Assembly (NCBI GenBank): GCA_014382585.1
Contig: JACNJL010000043.1
Span: 1 to 64,000, forward strand
Reading direction: 5' to 3'
DNA: 64,000 nucleotides
Source of the DNA: Limisphaerales bacterium
GTDB taxonomy: Bacteria > Verrucomicrobiota > Verrucomicrobiia > Limisphaerales > UBA1100
The notes under the pieces: model-generated
Databases searched by the model: none
Told to the model about the DNA's origin: nothing
What the model saw: only the letters and a program-made list of their open reading frames with translations
Made by a program: the position numbers and the translations under genes
Shown here: positions 33,649 through 42,717 of the stretch, in pieces
Layout: the number at the start of each line of letters is the position of its first letter
Numbering within the stretch: the stretch's first letter is position 1

Positions 33649-34080
33649 TTAATTTAAAGTCATCGGTTCAGGGTTTTGTGCGGCGTGCGGATGTTCGCTG
33701 CCTTTAAACACCTTCAACTTGGTGAGCATCTTCGAGCCCAGTCGGTTGCGGGGGAGCATGCCTTTTACTGCAGCCATGATGATGCGTTCGGGGTGTTTGG
33801 TGCGCATTTCTGCAAAGGGGATGCGCTTGAGCCCGCCGCGCCAGCCGCTGTAACGCTGGTATTCTTTGGCGTCTTCTTTGTTGCCGGTCACCTTGATTTT
33901 CTCAGCGTTGATAACGATGACAAAATCGCCGGCATCAAGATGGGGCGTGTACGTGGGTTTATTGCGACCCCGCAGAACGTTGGCGATCTTCTCGGCGAGG
34001 CGCCCAAGCACCAGTCCTTCGGCATCCACCACGTGCCAGCCACGCGTTTGCATATCTATTTTTGGTAAAAAAGTCTTCAT
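33649..34080 (-). CDS. rplM: 50S ribosomal protein L13
   Basis: 143-residue uL13 with [19 protein letters not shown], the [20 protein letters not shown] block (20 residues) and [11 protein letters not shown]. The ATG at 34080 (MKTFLPKI) is chosen over an upstream one because it begins with the usual N-terminus. A promoter ends 22 nt before it. First gene of rplM-rpsI. Confidence 0.98.
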   Translation of the reverse strand: MKTFLPKIDMQTRGWHVVDAEGLVLGRLAEKIANVLRGRNKPTYTPHLDAGDFVIVINAEKIKVTGNKEDAKEYQRYSGWRGGLKRIPFAEMRTKHPERIIMAAVKGMLPRNRLGSKMLTKLKVFKGSEHPHAAQNPEPMTLN

Positions 34081-34102
34081 TTCTATGATCGAAGGGGCGA
34101 GG

Positions 34103-34130
34103 AAAATACCAGAAAACACTGGCGGGTCAA
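34103..34130 (-). promoter_or_regulatory. Promoter of rplM-rpsI
   Basis: TTGACC (34130-34125), a 16-bp spacer and TATTTT (34108-34103) on the minus strand. Transcription should start near 34096, giving a leader of about 16 nt. Confidence 0.55.
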
Positions 34131-34146
34131 CAGGTTTCTGGTGGTT

Positions 34147-35271
34147 TTATACGTTTTTTTCTGCAGCTAATTCAGCGGCAGCAGCGATTTTGGCTGCTTT
34201 TGCTTCTTTTGCAGCTTCCGATTTGGCTTTGGATTCGGCTAGTTCTTCGGGGGTCATGATGCGTGGTTTGGCAAATTTTTCAAACCGGTTGTAGCGCCGC
34301 AGTAAATCCGGCAGTTTTTGCAGGGCCAATAACTGGCGTTTCATTTGTTTATCCGGCTGGGCGGGGGTGCCCCACCATTTGCCGCCATCATTGATATCAC
34401 GCATCACGCCGCTCTGCGCAGCAATGGTTACGTGATTGCCAATCCGCAAATGCCCTGCGATTCCCACTTGCCCAGCGATCGTACAGTAATCGCCCAACTT
34501 GGTGCTGCCCGCGATGCCGGCTTGGGCGACGACGAGGCAGTTTTCACCGGTACTTACGTTGTGAGCAATTTGCACGAGGTTATCAATTTTGGTGCCTTTG
34601 CCAATGTGAGTGGGGCCGAGCGCACCGCGGTCAATGGTGACATTCGCGCCAATCTCCACATCGTCGTCAATCACCACGTTGCCGATTTGCGGTACCTTTA
34701 AATGTTTGCCACCTTCCTGCACGTAGCCAAAGCCGTCACTGCCGATGATGGTGCCGGCGTGAATCCGCACGCGATCGCCCAGCTCGGTGCGTGGGTAAAG
34801 TGAGACATTATGAAAAATTGCGCAGTCTTCGCCAATGATGCAGTTTTCATCCACATAATTGTTGCCGTGCAAAACGGTCCGTGCGCCGATTTTTGCGTCG
34901 TCGCCGATGATGACGTGCGCGCCTACACACGCCTCGGGGTGAACCTCGGCTTTTTCGGAAATGATGGCGGAAGGATGGATGCCGGTGGGCGGGCCGGGCT
35001 CGGGATAAAAGAGCGGCACGACTTTTGCAAAGGCAATGCGTGCACTGGGCACGCGGATGAGCACTTTGCGCTCGGAGGTGAAGTTTTTATCAATGATGAT
35101 CGCGCTGGCAGCGCTTTGTTCAGCGCGCTCGAAGAAGGTGCGGTTCTCGGCGAAGGTGAGGTCGCCGGCGCGTGCGCGGTCGGCGGCTTGAAATCCGGTG
35201 AGTGGCATGGTGCGGTCGCCCAGCACGTTGCCGCCCAGTTTTGCAGCGATATCTCCCGCTGTGAAGAGCAT
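34147..35271 (-). CDS. lpxD: UDP-3-O-acylglucosamine N-acyltransferase
   Basis: Third step of lipid A synthesis, so the cell makes lipopolysaccharide. The N-terminal uridine-binding domain (residues 1-100) precedes a left-handed beta-helix of hexapeptide repeats, with the catalytic histidine in LVQIAHNVSTGENC and the segments IGSDGFGYV and DRGALGPTHIGKG. The 374 residues exceed the usual 340 because of a C-terminal Ala/Lys/Glu tail (EELAESKAKSEAAKEAKAAK and on) that looks like a charged helix. It lies 44 bp downstream of panD on the same strand. Confidence 0.96.
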   Translation of the reverse strand: MLFTAGDIAAKLGGNVLGDRTMPLTGFQAADRARAGDLTFAENRTFFERAEQSAASAIIIDKNFTSERKVLIRVPSARIAFAKVVPLFYPEPGPPTGIHPSAIISEKAEVHPEACVGAHVIIGDDAKIGARTVLHGNNYVDENCIIGEDCAIFHNVSLYPRTELGDRVRIHAGTIIGSDGFGYVQEGGKHLKVPQIGNVVIDDDVEIGANVTIDRGALGPTHIGKGTKIDNLVQIAHNVSTGENCLVVAQAGIAGSTKLGDYCTIAGQVGIAGHLRIGNHVTIAAQSGVMRDINDGGKWWGTPAQPDKQMKRQLLALQKLPDLLRRYNRFEKFAKPRIMTPEELAESKAKSEAAKEAKAAKIAAAAELAAEKNV

Positions 35272-35315
35272 GGCGAAAGCCTTTCTGTTTGGTTAATGTT
35301 GTGGCGCTAAAACGC

Positions 35316-35672
35316 CTAACGGGTGGTGATGATACCGTTATTTTCGCCGAGTACAATCACATTCGGTTTCCAGTCGGCTACTTCCGCATTATCCACGTTG
35401 GCGAAGGACATGATCGTAAGGCGATCGCCCATCTTGCCGAGGTGCGCTGTGGCGCCATTGAGAATGATCGCGCCGCTGCCCGCTTCGCCCGCGATGGCGT
35501 AGGTTTCAAAGCGTTCGCCATTGGCGAGGTTTCCGCAGAGCACTCGCTCGTACTGGCGAAGGCCCACGCGATCCATCAACTCGCGGTCGATGGTGATGCT
35601 ACCCTCGTAATTCACGTTGGCATCGGTCACCGCTGCGCGGTGGATTTTCGATTTGAGCAGTTGGATTTGCAT
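35316..35672 (-). CDS. panD: Aspartate 1-decarboxylase
   Basis: Makes beta-alanine for pantothenate and CoA. The enzyme is a pyruvoyl protein that cuts itself between Gly and Ser; the site is VNYEGSITID near residue 24. The rest fits the family, with VLCGNLANGERFETYAI and ATAHLGKMGDRLTIMSFA. It has 118 residues from the ATG at 35672. It is divergent from the Gfo/Idh gene, with 100 bp between the start codons that contain a strong promoter for the other direction. Confidence 0.96.
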   Translation of the reverse strand: MQIQLLKSKIHRAAVTDANVNYEGSITIDRELMDRVGLRQYERVLCGNLANGERFETYAIAGEAGSGAIILNGATAHLGKMGDRLTIMSFANVDNAEVADWKPNVIVLGENNGIITTR

Positions 35673-35694
35673 GGTCACACAAGGTCAAACACCG

Positions 35695-35723
35695 TTGACT
35701 TGGCGAAGGGCGGTCAATATAAA
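35695..35723 (+). promoter_or_regulatory. Promoter of the second Gfo/Idh gene
   Basis: TTGACT (35695-35700), a 17-bp spacer and TATAAA (35718-35723). Transcription would start near 35730, leaving a leader of about 43 nt. Confidence 0.7.
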
Positions 35724-35772
35724 GGCCGCGCAACCGGTTACAATCTCTTTTCGTGTAATCACCCAAAAAATT

Positions 35773-36936
35773 ATGAGCAGAAAAATTCGTTACGGAATGG
35801 TTGGCGGCGGTCGCGGCGCGTTTATTGGCGCGGTGCACCGGATTGCCGCGAACATAGACGGCCAAATGGAACTCGTGTGCGGCGCGTTCTCCAGCAGTCC
35901 ACGCAAATCCAAAGCCAGCGGCAAAGATTTGTTCCTACCCGCCAAGCGCTGCTATGGCACGTTTGAGGAGATGATCTCCAAGGAATCCGCGCTGCCCGCT
36001 GATGAGCGGATGGATTTTGTGTCCATCGTCACGCCGAATCACATGCACTTTCCGCCCGCGAAAATGGCCTTGGAAAATGGCTTCCACGTGCTGAGCGACA
36101 AGCCCGCCACCTTCAACCTCAAGGAAGCTAAGGCGTTGGAGAAGCTCGTCAAAAAATCCAAATGCCTATACGGCCTCACGCATAATTACACCGGTTATCC
36201 GCTGGTGAAAGAAGCGCGCGATATGGTTGCCAATGGCAAGCTGGGCAAGATTCGCAAGGTGGTTGTGGAGTATCCGCAAGGCTGGCTGGCCACGCGGCTG
36301 GAATTGACCGGCCAAAAACAAGCCGGCTGGCGCACCGACCCCAAACGCAGCGGCGCCGCCGGTTGCATTGGCGACATCGGCACGCACGCGGAAAACCTCG
36401 CCGAGTATATCACCGGCCTGAAAATCAAGGAACTCGCCGCCGACCTCACTGCCTTCGTCAGCGGCCGCAAACTTGATGACGACGGCAACGTGCTGCTGCG
36501 TTTTACCGGTGGTGCCAAGGGCGTGCTACACAGCTCACAGATTTCCGTTGGCGAGGAAAATAATCTTTGCATCCGTGTTTATGGCGAACGCGGCGGCCTT
36601 GAGTGGCATCAAAACGACCCCAACAGCATGCTCCTAAAATGGCCCGACCAGCCGATGCAAGTCTACCGCACCGCCAACGGCTACCTCAGTTCCGCCGCCG
36701 CCAATGCTTCCCGCACACCGCCCTCGCATCCCGAAGGCTACCTCGAAGCATTCGCTAACATTTACGTCAACTTCGCCAACCATATTCGGGCCAAGCTCGA
36801 TCGCCGCAAACTCACCAAGGACGATCCCGCGCTGGACTACCCCAAAATCAAAGACGGCATCCGGGGAATGGCCTTCATCGAAGCCGTCGTGAATTCCTCC
36901 CAAAACAACGCACGCTGGACGAAGTTGAATGTGTAG
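35773..36936 (+). CDS. Gfo/Idh/MocA-family oxidoreductase (cytoplasmic)
   Basis: 387 residues without a signal peptide. [19 protein letters not shown] is the nucleotide-binding motif; [18 protein letters not shown] holds the conserved lysine, and [20 protein letters not shown] holds the catalytic D..TH pair. It is typical of the sugar/inositol dehydrogenase-like members. It starts at the ATG at 35773. Frames extended upstream would overlap panD on the other strand. A strong promoter lies 50 bp upstream. An NSS symporter follows and a TIM-barrel isomerase is convergent, which suggests a small sugar-use locus. Confidence 0.92.
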   Translation: MSRKIRYGMVGGGRGAFIGAVHRIAANIDGQMELVCGAFSSSPRKSKASGKDLFLPAKRCYGTFEEMISKESALPADERMDFVSIVTPNHMHFPPAKMALENGFHVLSDKPATFNLKEAKALEKLVKKSKCLYGLTHNYTGYPLVKEARDMVANGKLGKIRKVVVEYPQGWLATRLELTGQKQAGWRTDPKRSGAAGCIGDIGTHAENLAEYITGLKIKELAADLTAFVSGRKLDDDGNVLLRFTGGAKGVLHSSQISVGEENNLCIRVYGERGGLEWHQNDPNSMLLKWPDQPMQVYRTANGYLSSAAANASRTPPSHPEGYLEAFANIYVNFANHIRAKLDRRKLTKDDPALDYPKIKDGIRGMAFIEAVVNSSQNNARWTKLNV

Positions 36937-36997
36937 TCGGAATAACTTCCCCTTCCAAAACTACTAATAATCGACACTAATCCGCAGGAGGATTCGC

Positions 36998-38881
36998 ATG
37001 AACACCCCAGATTCTTCAGAAGAAAATCGCGGCCAATGGGGATCCAAGCTCGGCTTCATTCTGGCCGCCGCCGGCTCCGCGGTGGGGCTTGGCAATATTT
37101 GGCGGTTCCCTTACGTCACCGGCGAAAACGGCGGCGCGGCATTTGTCTTCGTTTATCTCGCGTGCGTTTTGTTTATCGGGCTGCCATTGATGTGGGCCGA
37201 ATTGGCGTTTGGCCGGCTCACGGGCAAGAACCCCGTGGATGCCTTTCGCGACACTGGGGAGGCCAAGAATGTCTGGCTCTACAAATTTGCCGGACCGGCA
37301 GTGGGCTGGCTTTGCTTGGCAGCGTGTTTCTGTGTGCTCAGTTACTACGGAGTCATTGCCGGTTGGACGATCGGTTACATTTACGACACGCTCGCGAAGG
37401 CCGGCTTGGAATTCAAATCCTTTGCCGCCAATCCCAATTGGGTGATCCCATTATTCGCCGTGTTTATTTGCGGCACGATTTATATCGTGCAAGCCGGCAT
37501 CGAAAAGGGCATCGAGAAATGGTCAAAGATTCTGATGCCGCTGCTACTCACGTTGGTGTTTGTGGTCATTATCCGAAGTCTCACTTTGGAAGGTGCATCG
37601 GAAGGAGTTAAATGGTTTCTCTCGCCGGACTTTTCCGCCTTGAATGGCAAAGTCGTTCTGGCGGCGCTGGGGCAGGCGTTCTTTTCTCTGAGCGTGGGAT
37701 GGGGGCTCATGATCACCTACGGCTCGTACATGCCCAAGAGCCAGAACATCGTGTCCAATGGTTTCTGGGTGGCTTTGATGGATACCGGGGTGGCACTGCT
37801 GGGCGGTTTGATGGTTATTCCGGCGGTGTTTGCACTGGGCTTTCCGGTGGATGCCGGGCCAACACTCACATTCGAAACTCTGCCCGTGGTGTTCGAGAAA
37901 ATGCCCTTCGGCATTGTTGTCGGTGGTTTATTCTTTTTACTGCTCACCGTGGCTGCGCTCACCTCATCCATCTCTATGCTGGAGGTGCCCGTTTCATATT
38001 TTGTTGATGGCAAACGCGCCACCCGCAAGAAGGCGGCTATCTTGGTTGGTATCGTTGCCTTTGCGGTTGGCTTGCCCTCGGCTTTGTCGTTTGGTGGCTC
38101 AGAGACGTTTAGCAAAATCGTTACGACTGATGAATCGACCATCAAGCTTTTTGGCATCGATGGCAAGGTGGCAACGCCGCAACGAATGTCCACAGTTTTC
38201 AACGATGCAAATGCCTCGGTAGGTCCGATGAATTTTTCGGTCGTTAAACTGGAAGATTTAAAATTCGCGGTTCCAGCTTCTGAGCACAATACCACGCTGT
38301 CGATTATCGCCACGCTCAAAACCAACCAGCTGAAACACTTGAGCCATGCCGAAAGCAGCAACGGAGACTGGGTGGAATTCACGCTCGTTTCCGTGGATGG
38401 CGGCAGAAAAGCTGTGGCGGAAGTTCGCCGGGCGTTGGCGAGAAAGGACATTCGCATTCCCGAAAGTGCCGTCAGCTTGTCCCCCACTTCCGACAGTGCC
38501 AAAGCTAGAACGGATGTATCCTTTACCGTACCACACTCAAATACCAATGCAGTTTACTCTGCACTCGTCGAAAACAAAGCCGCGCTGGGCTTTGCCTCCA
38601 TAGATTTGTCGACCGAGTCGACCACCTTTTTTGACATCATGGACAAATATTTTGGCACGCTTTGCCTAGTGATCATATCGTTGTCAGTCAGCCTTTATGT
38701 CGGCTGGATGATGGATTCACGGAAGATGGTGTCCGAAATGGAGCAAGGTTGTGCCGGTTTCACTAAACCCATATTTGGAAATGTGGCCCCGGCGGATATT
38801 TGGGTTTTCTTCCTGCGGATTGTGTGTCCGATTGTAATATTTGTGGTGTTGCTTGGGAAATTCGGTGTCGAAATCTTTTAG
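36998..38881 (+). CDS. Sodium-dependent (NSS/SNF-family) transporter with inserted periplasmic domain
   Basis: 627 residues, against about 450-510 for most bacterial NSS proteins such as LeuT and MhsT. TM1 has the unwound sodium/substrate site GSAVGLGNIWRFPY, TM6 has FFSLSVGWGLMITYGSY and TM8 has ALTSSISMLEVP. After TM9 (VGLPSALSFG) about 178 residues (366-543) with no hydrophobic helix are inserted before TM10 (FFDIMDKYFGTLCLVIISL). In LeuT topology this loop faces outward, so the insert should be periplasmic. A strong AGGAGG Shine-Dalgarno sequence lies 6 nt before the ATG. The likely substrates are amino acids or related amines. Confidence 0.9.
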   Translation: MNTPDSSEENRGQWGSKLGFILAAAGSAVGLGNIWRFPYVTGENGGAAFVFVYLACVLFIGLPLMWAELAFGRLTGKNPVDAFRDTGEAKNVWLYKFAGPAVGWLCLAACFCVLSYYGVIAGWTIGYIYDTLAKAGLEFKSFAANPNWVIPLFAVFICGTIYIVQAGIEKGIEKWSKILMPLLLTLVFVVIIRSLTLEGASEGVKWFLSPDFSALNGKVVLAALGQAFFSLSVGWGLMITYGSYMPKSQNIVSNGFWVALMDTGVALLGGLMVIPAVFALGFPVDAGPTLTFETLPVVFEKMPFGIVVGGLFFLLLTVAALTSSISMLEVPVSYFVDGKRATRKKAAILVGIVAFAVGLPSALSFGGSETFSKIVTTDESTIKLFGIDGKVATPQRMSTVFNDANASVGPMNFSVVKLEDLKFAVPASEHNTTLSIIATLKTNQLKHLSHAESSNGDWVEFTLVSVDGGRKAVAEVRRALARKDIRIPESAVSLSPTSDSAKARTDVSFTVPHSNTNAVYSALVENKAALGFASIDLSTESTTFFDIMDKYFGTLCLVIISLSVSLYVGWMMDSRKMVSEMEQGCAGFTKPIFGNVAPADIWVFFLRIVCPIVIFVVLLGKFGVEIF

Positions 38882-38887
38882 CCACCC

Positions 38888-39703
38888 TTAATCGGCAAAA
38901 GCCTCTTTCAAATTTTCCAAGCTTTGAGCGGCAATCACCTCCGGCCCTTCGTCGAATTTGAATACTTCTACAGACACGACGCCATCGTAGTTGACTTCCT
39001 TGAGCGCGGCGCCGATGGGCTTGAAATCTACGTCTCCAAAGCCGGGCCCTTTGAGGTTTTCGTCGTTGGCGTGGAAGTAGCCGAATTCACCGGCGCTCTC
39101 GCGGATGATTTCGGGGATCGGCTTGCCCATGGAACACATGGCTTTCACATCGAGGATCACTTTGAAATTGGGGCTCTCAAGTTGCTGCACAAACTGGATC
39201 GCCTCGGTGTGGGTGTTCACGAAATTAGTTTCGCTCGGAGCCAGGGGTTCGAAGTTGATCACCACATCGCGCTCGGCGGCATGCTTGACGCTGTCTTTGA
39301 ACACGTCGGTGGCCCATTCCCACGCTTGCTCGTAGCTCACGCCTTCCATCAAGTTGCGCTGGTACGGCGAACCGACGATGATGGAGCGACCGCCGAAATC
39401 GGCGCAGCAATCCACAAGGTCCACGAAGTAACTCGCGGTCTTTTCGCGGATACTCGCGTCGGTATGGGTCATGTGCATGCCTTCGGCCTTCACGAGCACC
39501 CAGTGGATGCCGGAAATCTCGATGCCGGTTTTGGTCGCCAAATCTTTCACGCGCTGGCGTTCGGTGGCGGAGATGTCGGTGACGTAATTGGAAATCGTGA
39601 AGGGCGCAATCTCCAGGCAGTCGTAGCCGGTTTTCGCTGCGTAGGTCATAGTGTCTTCCATTGACCAGCCCTCAAAAATCTCGTTGCAGATACCGAATTT
39701 CAT
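38888..39703 (-). CDS. Sugar-phosphate isomerase/epimerase-like TIM-barrel protein
   Basis: 271-residue xylose-isomerase-like TIM barrel (AP endonuclease family 2 fold). Metal-binding-type residues are in VINFEPLAPSETNF (Glu), VILDVKAMCSMG (Asp), FGYFHANDENLKG (His) and VVSVEVFKF (Glu). Relatives include hydroxypyruvate isomerase and ketose 3-epimerases. The gene is convergent with the NSS symporter (6 bp between stop codons) and divergent from a DUF2007 gene. The substrate is unknown. Confidence 0.88.
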   Translation of the reverse strand: MKFGICNEIFEGWSMEDTMTYAAKTGYDCLEIAPFTISNYVTDISATERQRVKDLATKTGIEISGIHWVLVKAEGMHMTHTDASIREKTASYFVDLVDCCADFGGRSIIVGSPYQRNLMEGVSYEQAWEWATDVFKDSVKHAAERDVVINFEPLAPSETNFVNTHTEAIQFVQQLESPNFKVILDVKAMCSMGKPIPEIIRESAGEFGYFHANDENLKGPGFGDVDFKPIGAALKEVNYDGVVSVEVFKFDEGPEVIAAQSLENLKEAFAD

Positions 39704-39750
39704 TGGCGCAATCTCGCCGTGTGGGCAAAGTTTTGTCCAGCAATTTTGTA

Positions 39751-39969
39751 ATGGAAAATCATCGGCTTTTTTACACCAGTCCCGTCAACGACGCCGAGTT
39801 GTTGGCGGTAATGCTCGAAAAGCACGGCATCAACGCCCAGGAAAAAATGATCGAGCCGATGCCAGAAGGAGAAGATGAATTTAGTCGCCCGGTGGAAGTA
39901 TGGGTGCCCAAAGCGGATTACGATCGCGCGCACCGACTGTTTTTCGGGGACAGCGAGGACGAGCTTTGA
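39751..39969 (+). CDS. DUF2007-like small protein
   Basis: 72 residues from the ATG at 39751: MENHRLFYTSPVNDAELLAVM, then MLEKHGINAQ and ending VWVPKADYDRAHRLFFGDSE. The alpha/beta pattern with a final V.V...DYDRA is that of DUF2007, small proteins called putative signal transducers. The upstream in-frame ATG at 39661 would overlap the divergent isomerase gene. The function is unknown. Confidence 0.75.
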   Translation: MENHRLFYTSPVNDAELLAVMLEKHGINAQEKMIEPMPEGEDEFSRPVEVWVPKADYDRAHRLFFGDSEDEL

Positions 39970-40009
39970 ATGACCAAAGAATTCCCATATGCCATACGCC
40001 GATTGCCGC

Positions 40010-40039
40010 GGTGTGATAACCGGTCTGCTGCATCACACC
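40010..40039. other. Hairpin in the 130-bp gap after the DUF2007 gene
   Basis: GGTGTGAT (40010-40017) and ATCACACC (40032-40039) form an 8-bp perfect stem with a 14-nt loop. No T run follows. It may be a weak terminator or RNA end. Confidence 0.4.
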
Positions 40040-40062
40040 CCCAAAACCTCTGGTCGTCCCAT

Positions 40063-40091
40063 TTGACAAGATTTGGTCGGCACGACATCCT
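40063..40091 (+). promoter_or_regulatory. Promoter of the DUF1549/DUF1553 gene (leaderless type)
   Basis: The -35 is a perfect TTGACA (40063-40068), then a 17-bp spacer and CATCCT (40086-40091). A GTG follows after 7 nt and begins a signal peptide, so the message would be leaderless. Confidence 0.6.
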
Positions 40092-40098
40092 TCGGTTG

Positions 40099-42717
40099 GT
40101 GAAACGACTGCTTGCATGGATGTTGCTGGGGCACGGCCTGCTGATCAGTCTGACAGCGCAGCAACCGCATTGGTCCCTGCGCCCCGTCACGCGACCGGCC
40201 GTGCCGCCGGCCAAGACGACCCACGCCATTGATGCCTTCATTGGGCAACGCCTCAAGGAGGCCCGGCTCAAGCCGTCCGCGTTGGCCGACCGGCGCACGC
40301 TGATTCGTCGGCTGCATTTTAATCTGCATGGACTGCCGCCCACACCGGCGGCCGTGGAGGCGTTTGTGCGCGATCCTGATCCCAAGGCCTACGAGAATCT
40401 CGTCGATCGTCTGCTGGCCTCGCCGCATTTCGGCGAACGCTTTGCCCGGCACTGGCTGGACATTGCCCACTACGCCGACACGCACGGCTTCGAGCGCGAC
40501 AAGCTCCGGCCCAACGCCTGGCGCTATCGCGATTACGTGATCGCCGCCTTCAACGCCGATAAACCGTACGCCCGTTTTCTGCAGGAACAAATCGCCGGCG
40601 ACATTCTATGGCCGGACGATCCGAATGCCGTGATGGCCACCGGCTTTCTGGCGGCCGGCCCGTGGGATTTTGTGGGTCAGGTAGAAACCAAAAGCCCCAT
40701 CCTGCGCCGCAGTGCCCGTGCGCTGGATCTTGATGACATGGTTACGCAGGTGATGTCCGCTACCACGGCGATGACCGTAAACTGCGCTCGGTGCCATGAC
40801 CACAAACTCGACGCCATTCCGCAGGAGGATTACTACCGACTCACCGCCGTGTTTGCCGGGTTGAAGCGCGGCACGCGCAATATCAGTGACGCCGCGCTCG
40901 CGCAGCATCAAACGTGGAAACAGGCGATTCAGGACAAGCTGGACCAGGCACTGTTTGCCATCGGCGAACTGGAAGGCCGCGGCGTGGATCTGGCCGATGT
41001 GGTTGGCGGCGGCAATGGCTTTGGGACGGGACGGAAAGGCATCGGGCTGGACGCGCGCACCGGCAAAGTGCAGGAACGCCAGTTCGGCAACCTCGGCAAC
41101 GTGAAGCCGGGCCACTATGCCAAGAGCACGACCGATTTTGTGGATGGCGTATTCGTCCCGGCTGAGGGCGAAACGCAAATCAGTTCTACCGGATTAAAAG
41201 CCACCGGTCTCCCCGCCAATGCCGGCAAGGCGTGGGACATGATTCGCAACGGCCCCGTGGCCAGCCAGTACTCCACAACATGGGGCGGCGTGGACTACGC
41301 GCAAGCCGGCCATTCGCTGCTCGGCCTGCACGCCAATGCCGGCATCACTTTTGACCTCGCCGCCATTCGGCAAGCCACCGGCCTGAAGGCGCTGCGCTTC
41401 AGCACGGTAGTTGGCTATGGAGGCCAGCCCGCGCCGCCCAGCGCGGAGTTTTGGGTGTTGCTCGATGGCAAACGCATGGCGCACCAACGAATCGGCCGTA
41501 ACGACGCCGTGCCGGTAAAATTCAACATCCCCGCCAGCGTGCGATTTCTCACATTGATTTCGACCGATGGCGGCAACGGTTATTCCCACGACCAAATCAG
41601 CTTCGGCGACCCTCGACTGGTGCCGGTGACTCCCCGCAGGTTGACGGAAGCCGAACAACAGAAGCTGGAACGGCTCCGCCAACAAGCCGTCCAACTGGAA
41701 AAGGAACTCGCCACCCTCGGCGAGCCGCCGAAGTTTTATGGCGTGATCGCCGAGCAACCGCCGGTTGTTAAGGTGCTGCAACGCGGCAATCCCGAGGCGC
41801 CGCGCGCAGCTGCCACGCCGGGCACGCTGCGTTGGGTGGAAGAGCTCAAGCCCGACTTCGGCGATCACGACACCCCCGAAGGCAAACGCCGTGCCGCGCT
41901 CGCCAAGTGGATCACCCATCCGGATAACCCATTGACCCACCGCGTGATGGTCAATCGCCTGTGGCAATGGCATTTCGGACGCGGCTTAGTGGAGACGCCC
42001 AGTGATTTTGGGCGCGGCGGCCAGACGCCCTCGCATCCCGCCCTGCTCGATTGGCTGGCGGTGGAGTTGCACGCACAAAACGGTTCGCTCAAGGCCATCC
42101 ACCGGCTCATCCTCACCAGCGCCGCCTACCGGCAAGTGTCCCACACCGACCACGGCACGGCCACCGATGCGGATAACCGTTTGCTCTGGCGGCAAAACCC
42201 GCGCCGACTGCAGGCCGAAGCCATGCGGGATGCCGTGCTCGCCACCAGCGGCAAACTCAACCTCAAGGCCGGCGGCCCGGGCTATCGCGACTTCAAATAC
42301 ACCGAGGCGTACGCCCCCATTTACCAGTACCTCACGCCGGACACTCCCGACCTCTGGCGGCGCAGCATTTATCGGTTTGTCGTCCGCACCACGCCGCATG
42401 AGTTTCTCACCACGCTTGATTGCCCGGATCCCGCCAACCTCACGCCCAAGCGCCTCACCACCACCACCCCCCTGCAGGCGCTCACGCTCAGCAACAATCC
42501 GTTTATGCTCAAGCAGGCCGGTTACTTTGCCGCGCGCTTGAAACAGCAGGCCGGCGCAAATACTGCAGATCAAATCGACCAAGCCTTCCGACTGGCCCTC
42601 GGTCGTCCGCCGGTACCGTCTGAAGCCAAGGCCGCGCTGCACACGGTCCGCGCCAAGGGGCTATTCGCGCTCTGCCACGCGCTGCTCAACGCCAATGAAT
42701 TCGCCTATGTCGACTAG
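40099..42717 (+). CDS. DUF1549/DUF1553 (planctomycete PSD1-type) exported protein with NPCBM-like domain
   Basis: 872 residues from a GTG start, which gives a good signal peptide ([20 protein letters not shown]). The frame is open 43 codons further upstream but that part lacks signal features. The DUF1549 domain (about 45-270) has [20 protein letters not shown] and a heme-like CARCHDHK. A beta-rich insert near residue 400-510 resembles NPCBM carbohydrate-binding domains. DUF1553 (about 590-850) has [20 protein letters not shown]. It lacks the N-terminal cytochrome domain of its counterpart at 45579. It overlaps the following DUF1501 gene by 11 bp. Confidence 0.88.
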   Translation: MKRLLAWMLLGHGLLISLTAQQPHWSLRPVTRPAVPPAKTTHAIDAFIGQRLKEARLKPSALADRRTLIRRLHFNLHGLPPTPAAVEAFVRDPDPKAYENLVDRLLASPHFGERFARHWLDIAHYADTHGFERDKLRPNAWRYRDYVIAAFNADKPYARFLQEQIAGDILWPDDPNAVMATGFLAAGPWDFVGQVETKSPILRRSARALDLDDMVTQVMSATTAMTVNCARCHDHKLDAIPQEDYYRLTAVFAGLKRGTRNISDAALAQHQTWKQAIQDKLDQALFAIGELEGRGVDLADVVGGGNGFGTGRKGIGLDARTGKVQERQFGNLGNVKPGHYAKSTTDFVDGVFVPAEGETQISSTGLKATGLPANAGKAWDMIRNGPVASQYSTTWGGVDYAQAGHSLLGLHANAGITFDLAAIRQATGLKALRFSTVVGYGGQPAPPSAEFWVLLDGKRMAHQRIGRNDAVPVKFNIPASVRFLTLISTDGGNGYSHDQISFGDPRLVPVTPRRLTEAEQQKLERLRQQAVQLEKELATLGEPPKFYGVIAEQPPVVKVLQRGNPEAPRAAATPGTLRWVEELKPDFGDHDTPEGKRRAALAKWITHPDNPLTHRVMVNRLWQWHFGRGLVETPSDFGRGGQTPSHPALLDWLAVELHAQNGSLKAIHRLILTSAAYRQVSHTDHGTATDADNRLLWRQNPRRLQAEAMRDAVLATSGKLNLKAGGPGYRDFKYTEAYAPIYQYLTPDTPDLWRRSIYRFVVRTTPHEFLTTLDCPDPANLTPKRLTTTTPLQALTLSNNPFMLKQAGYFAARLKQQAGANTADQIDQAFRLALGRPPVPSEAKAALHTVRAKGLFALCHALLNANEFAYVD

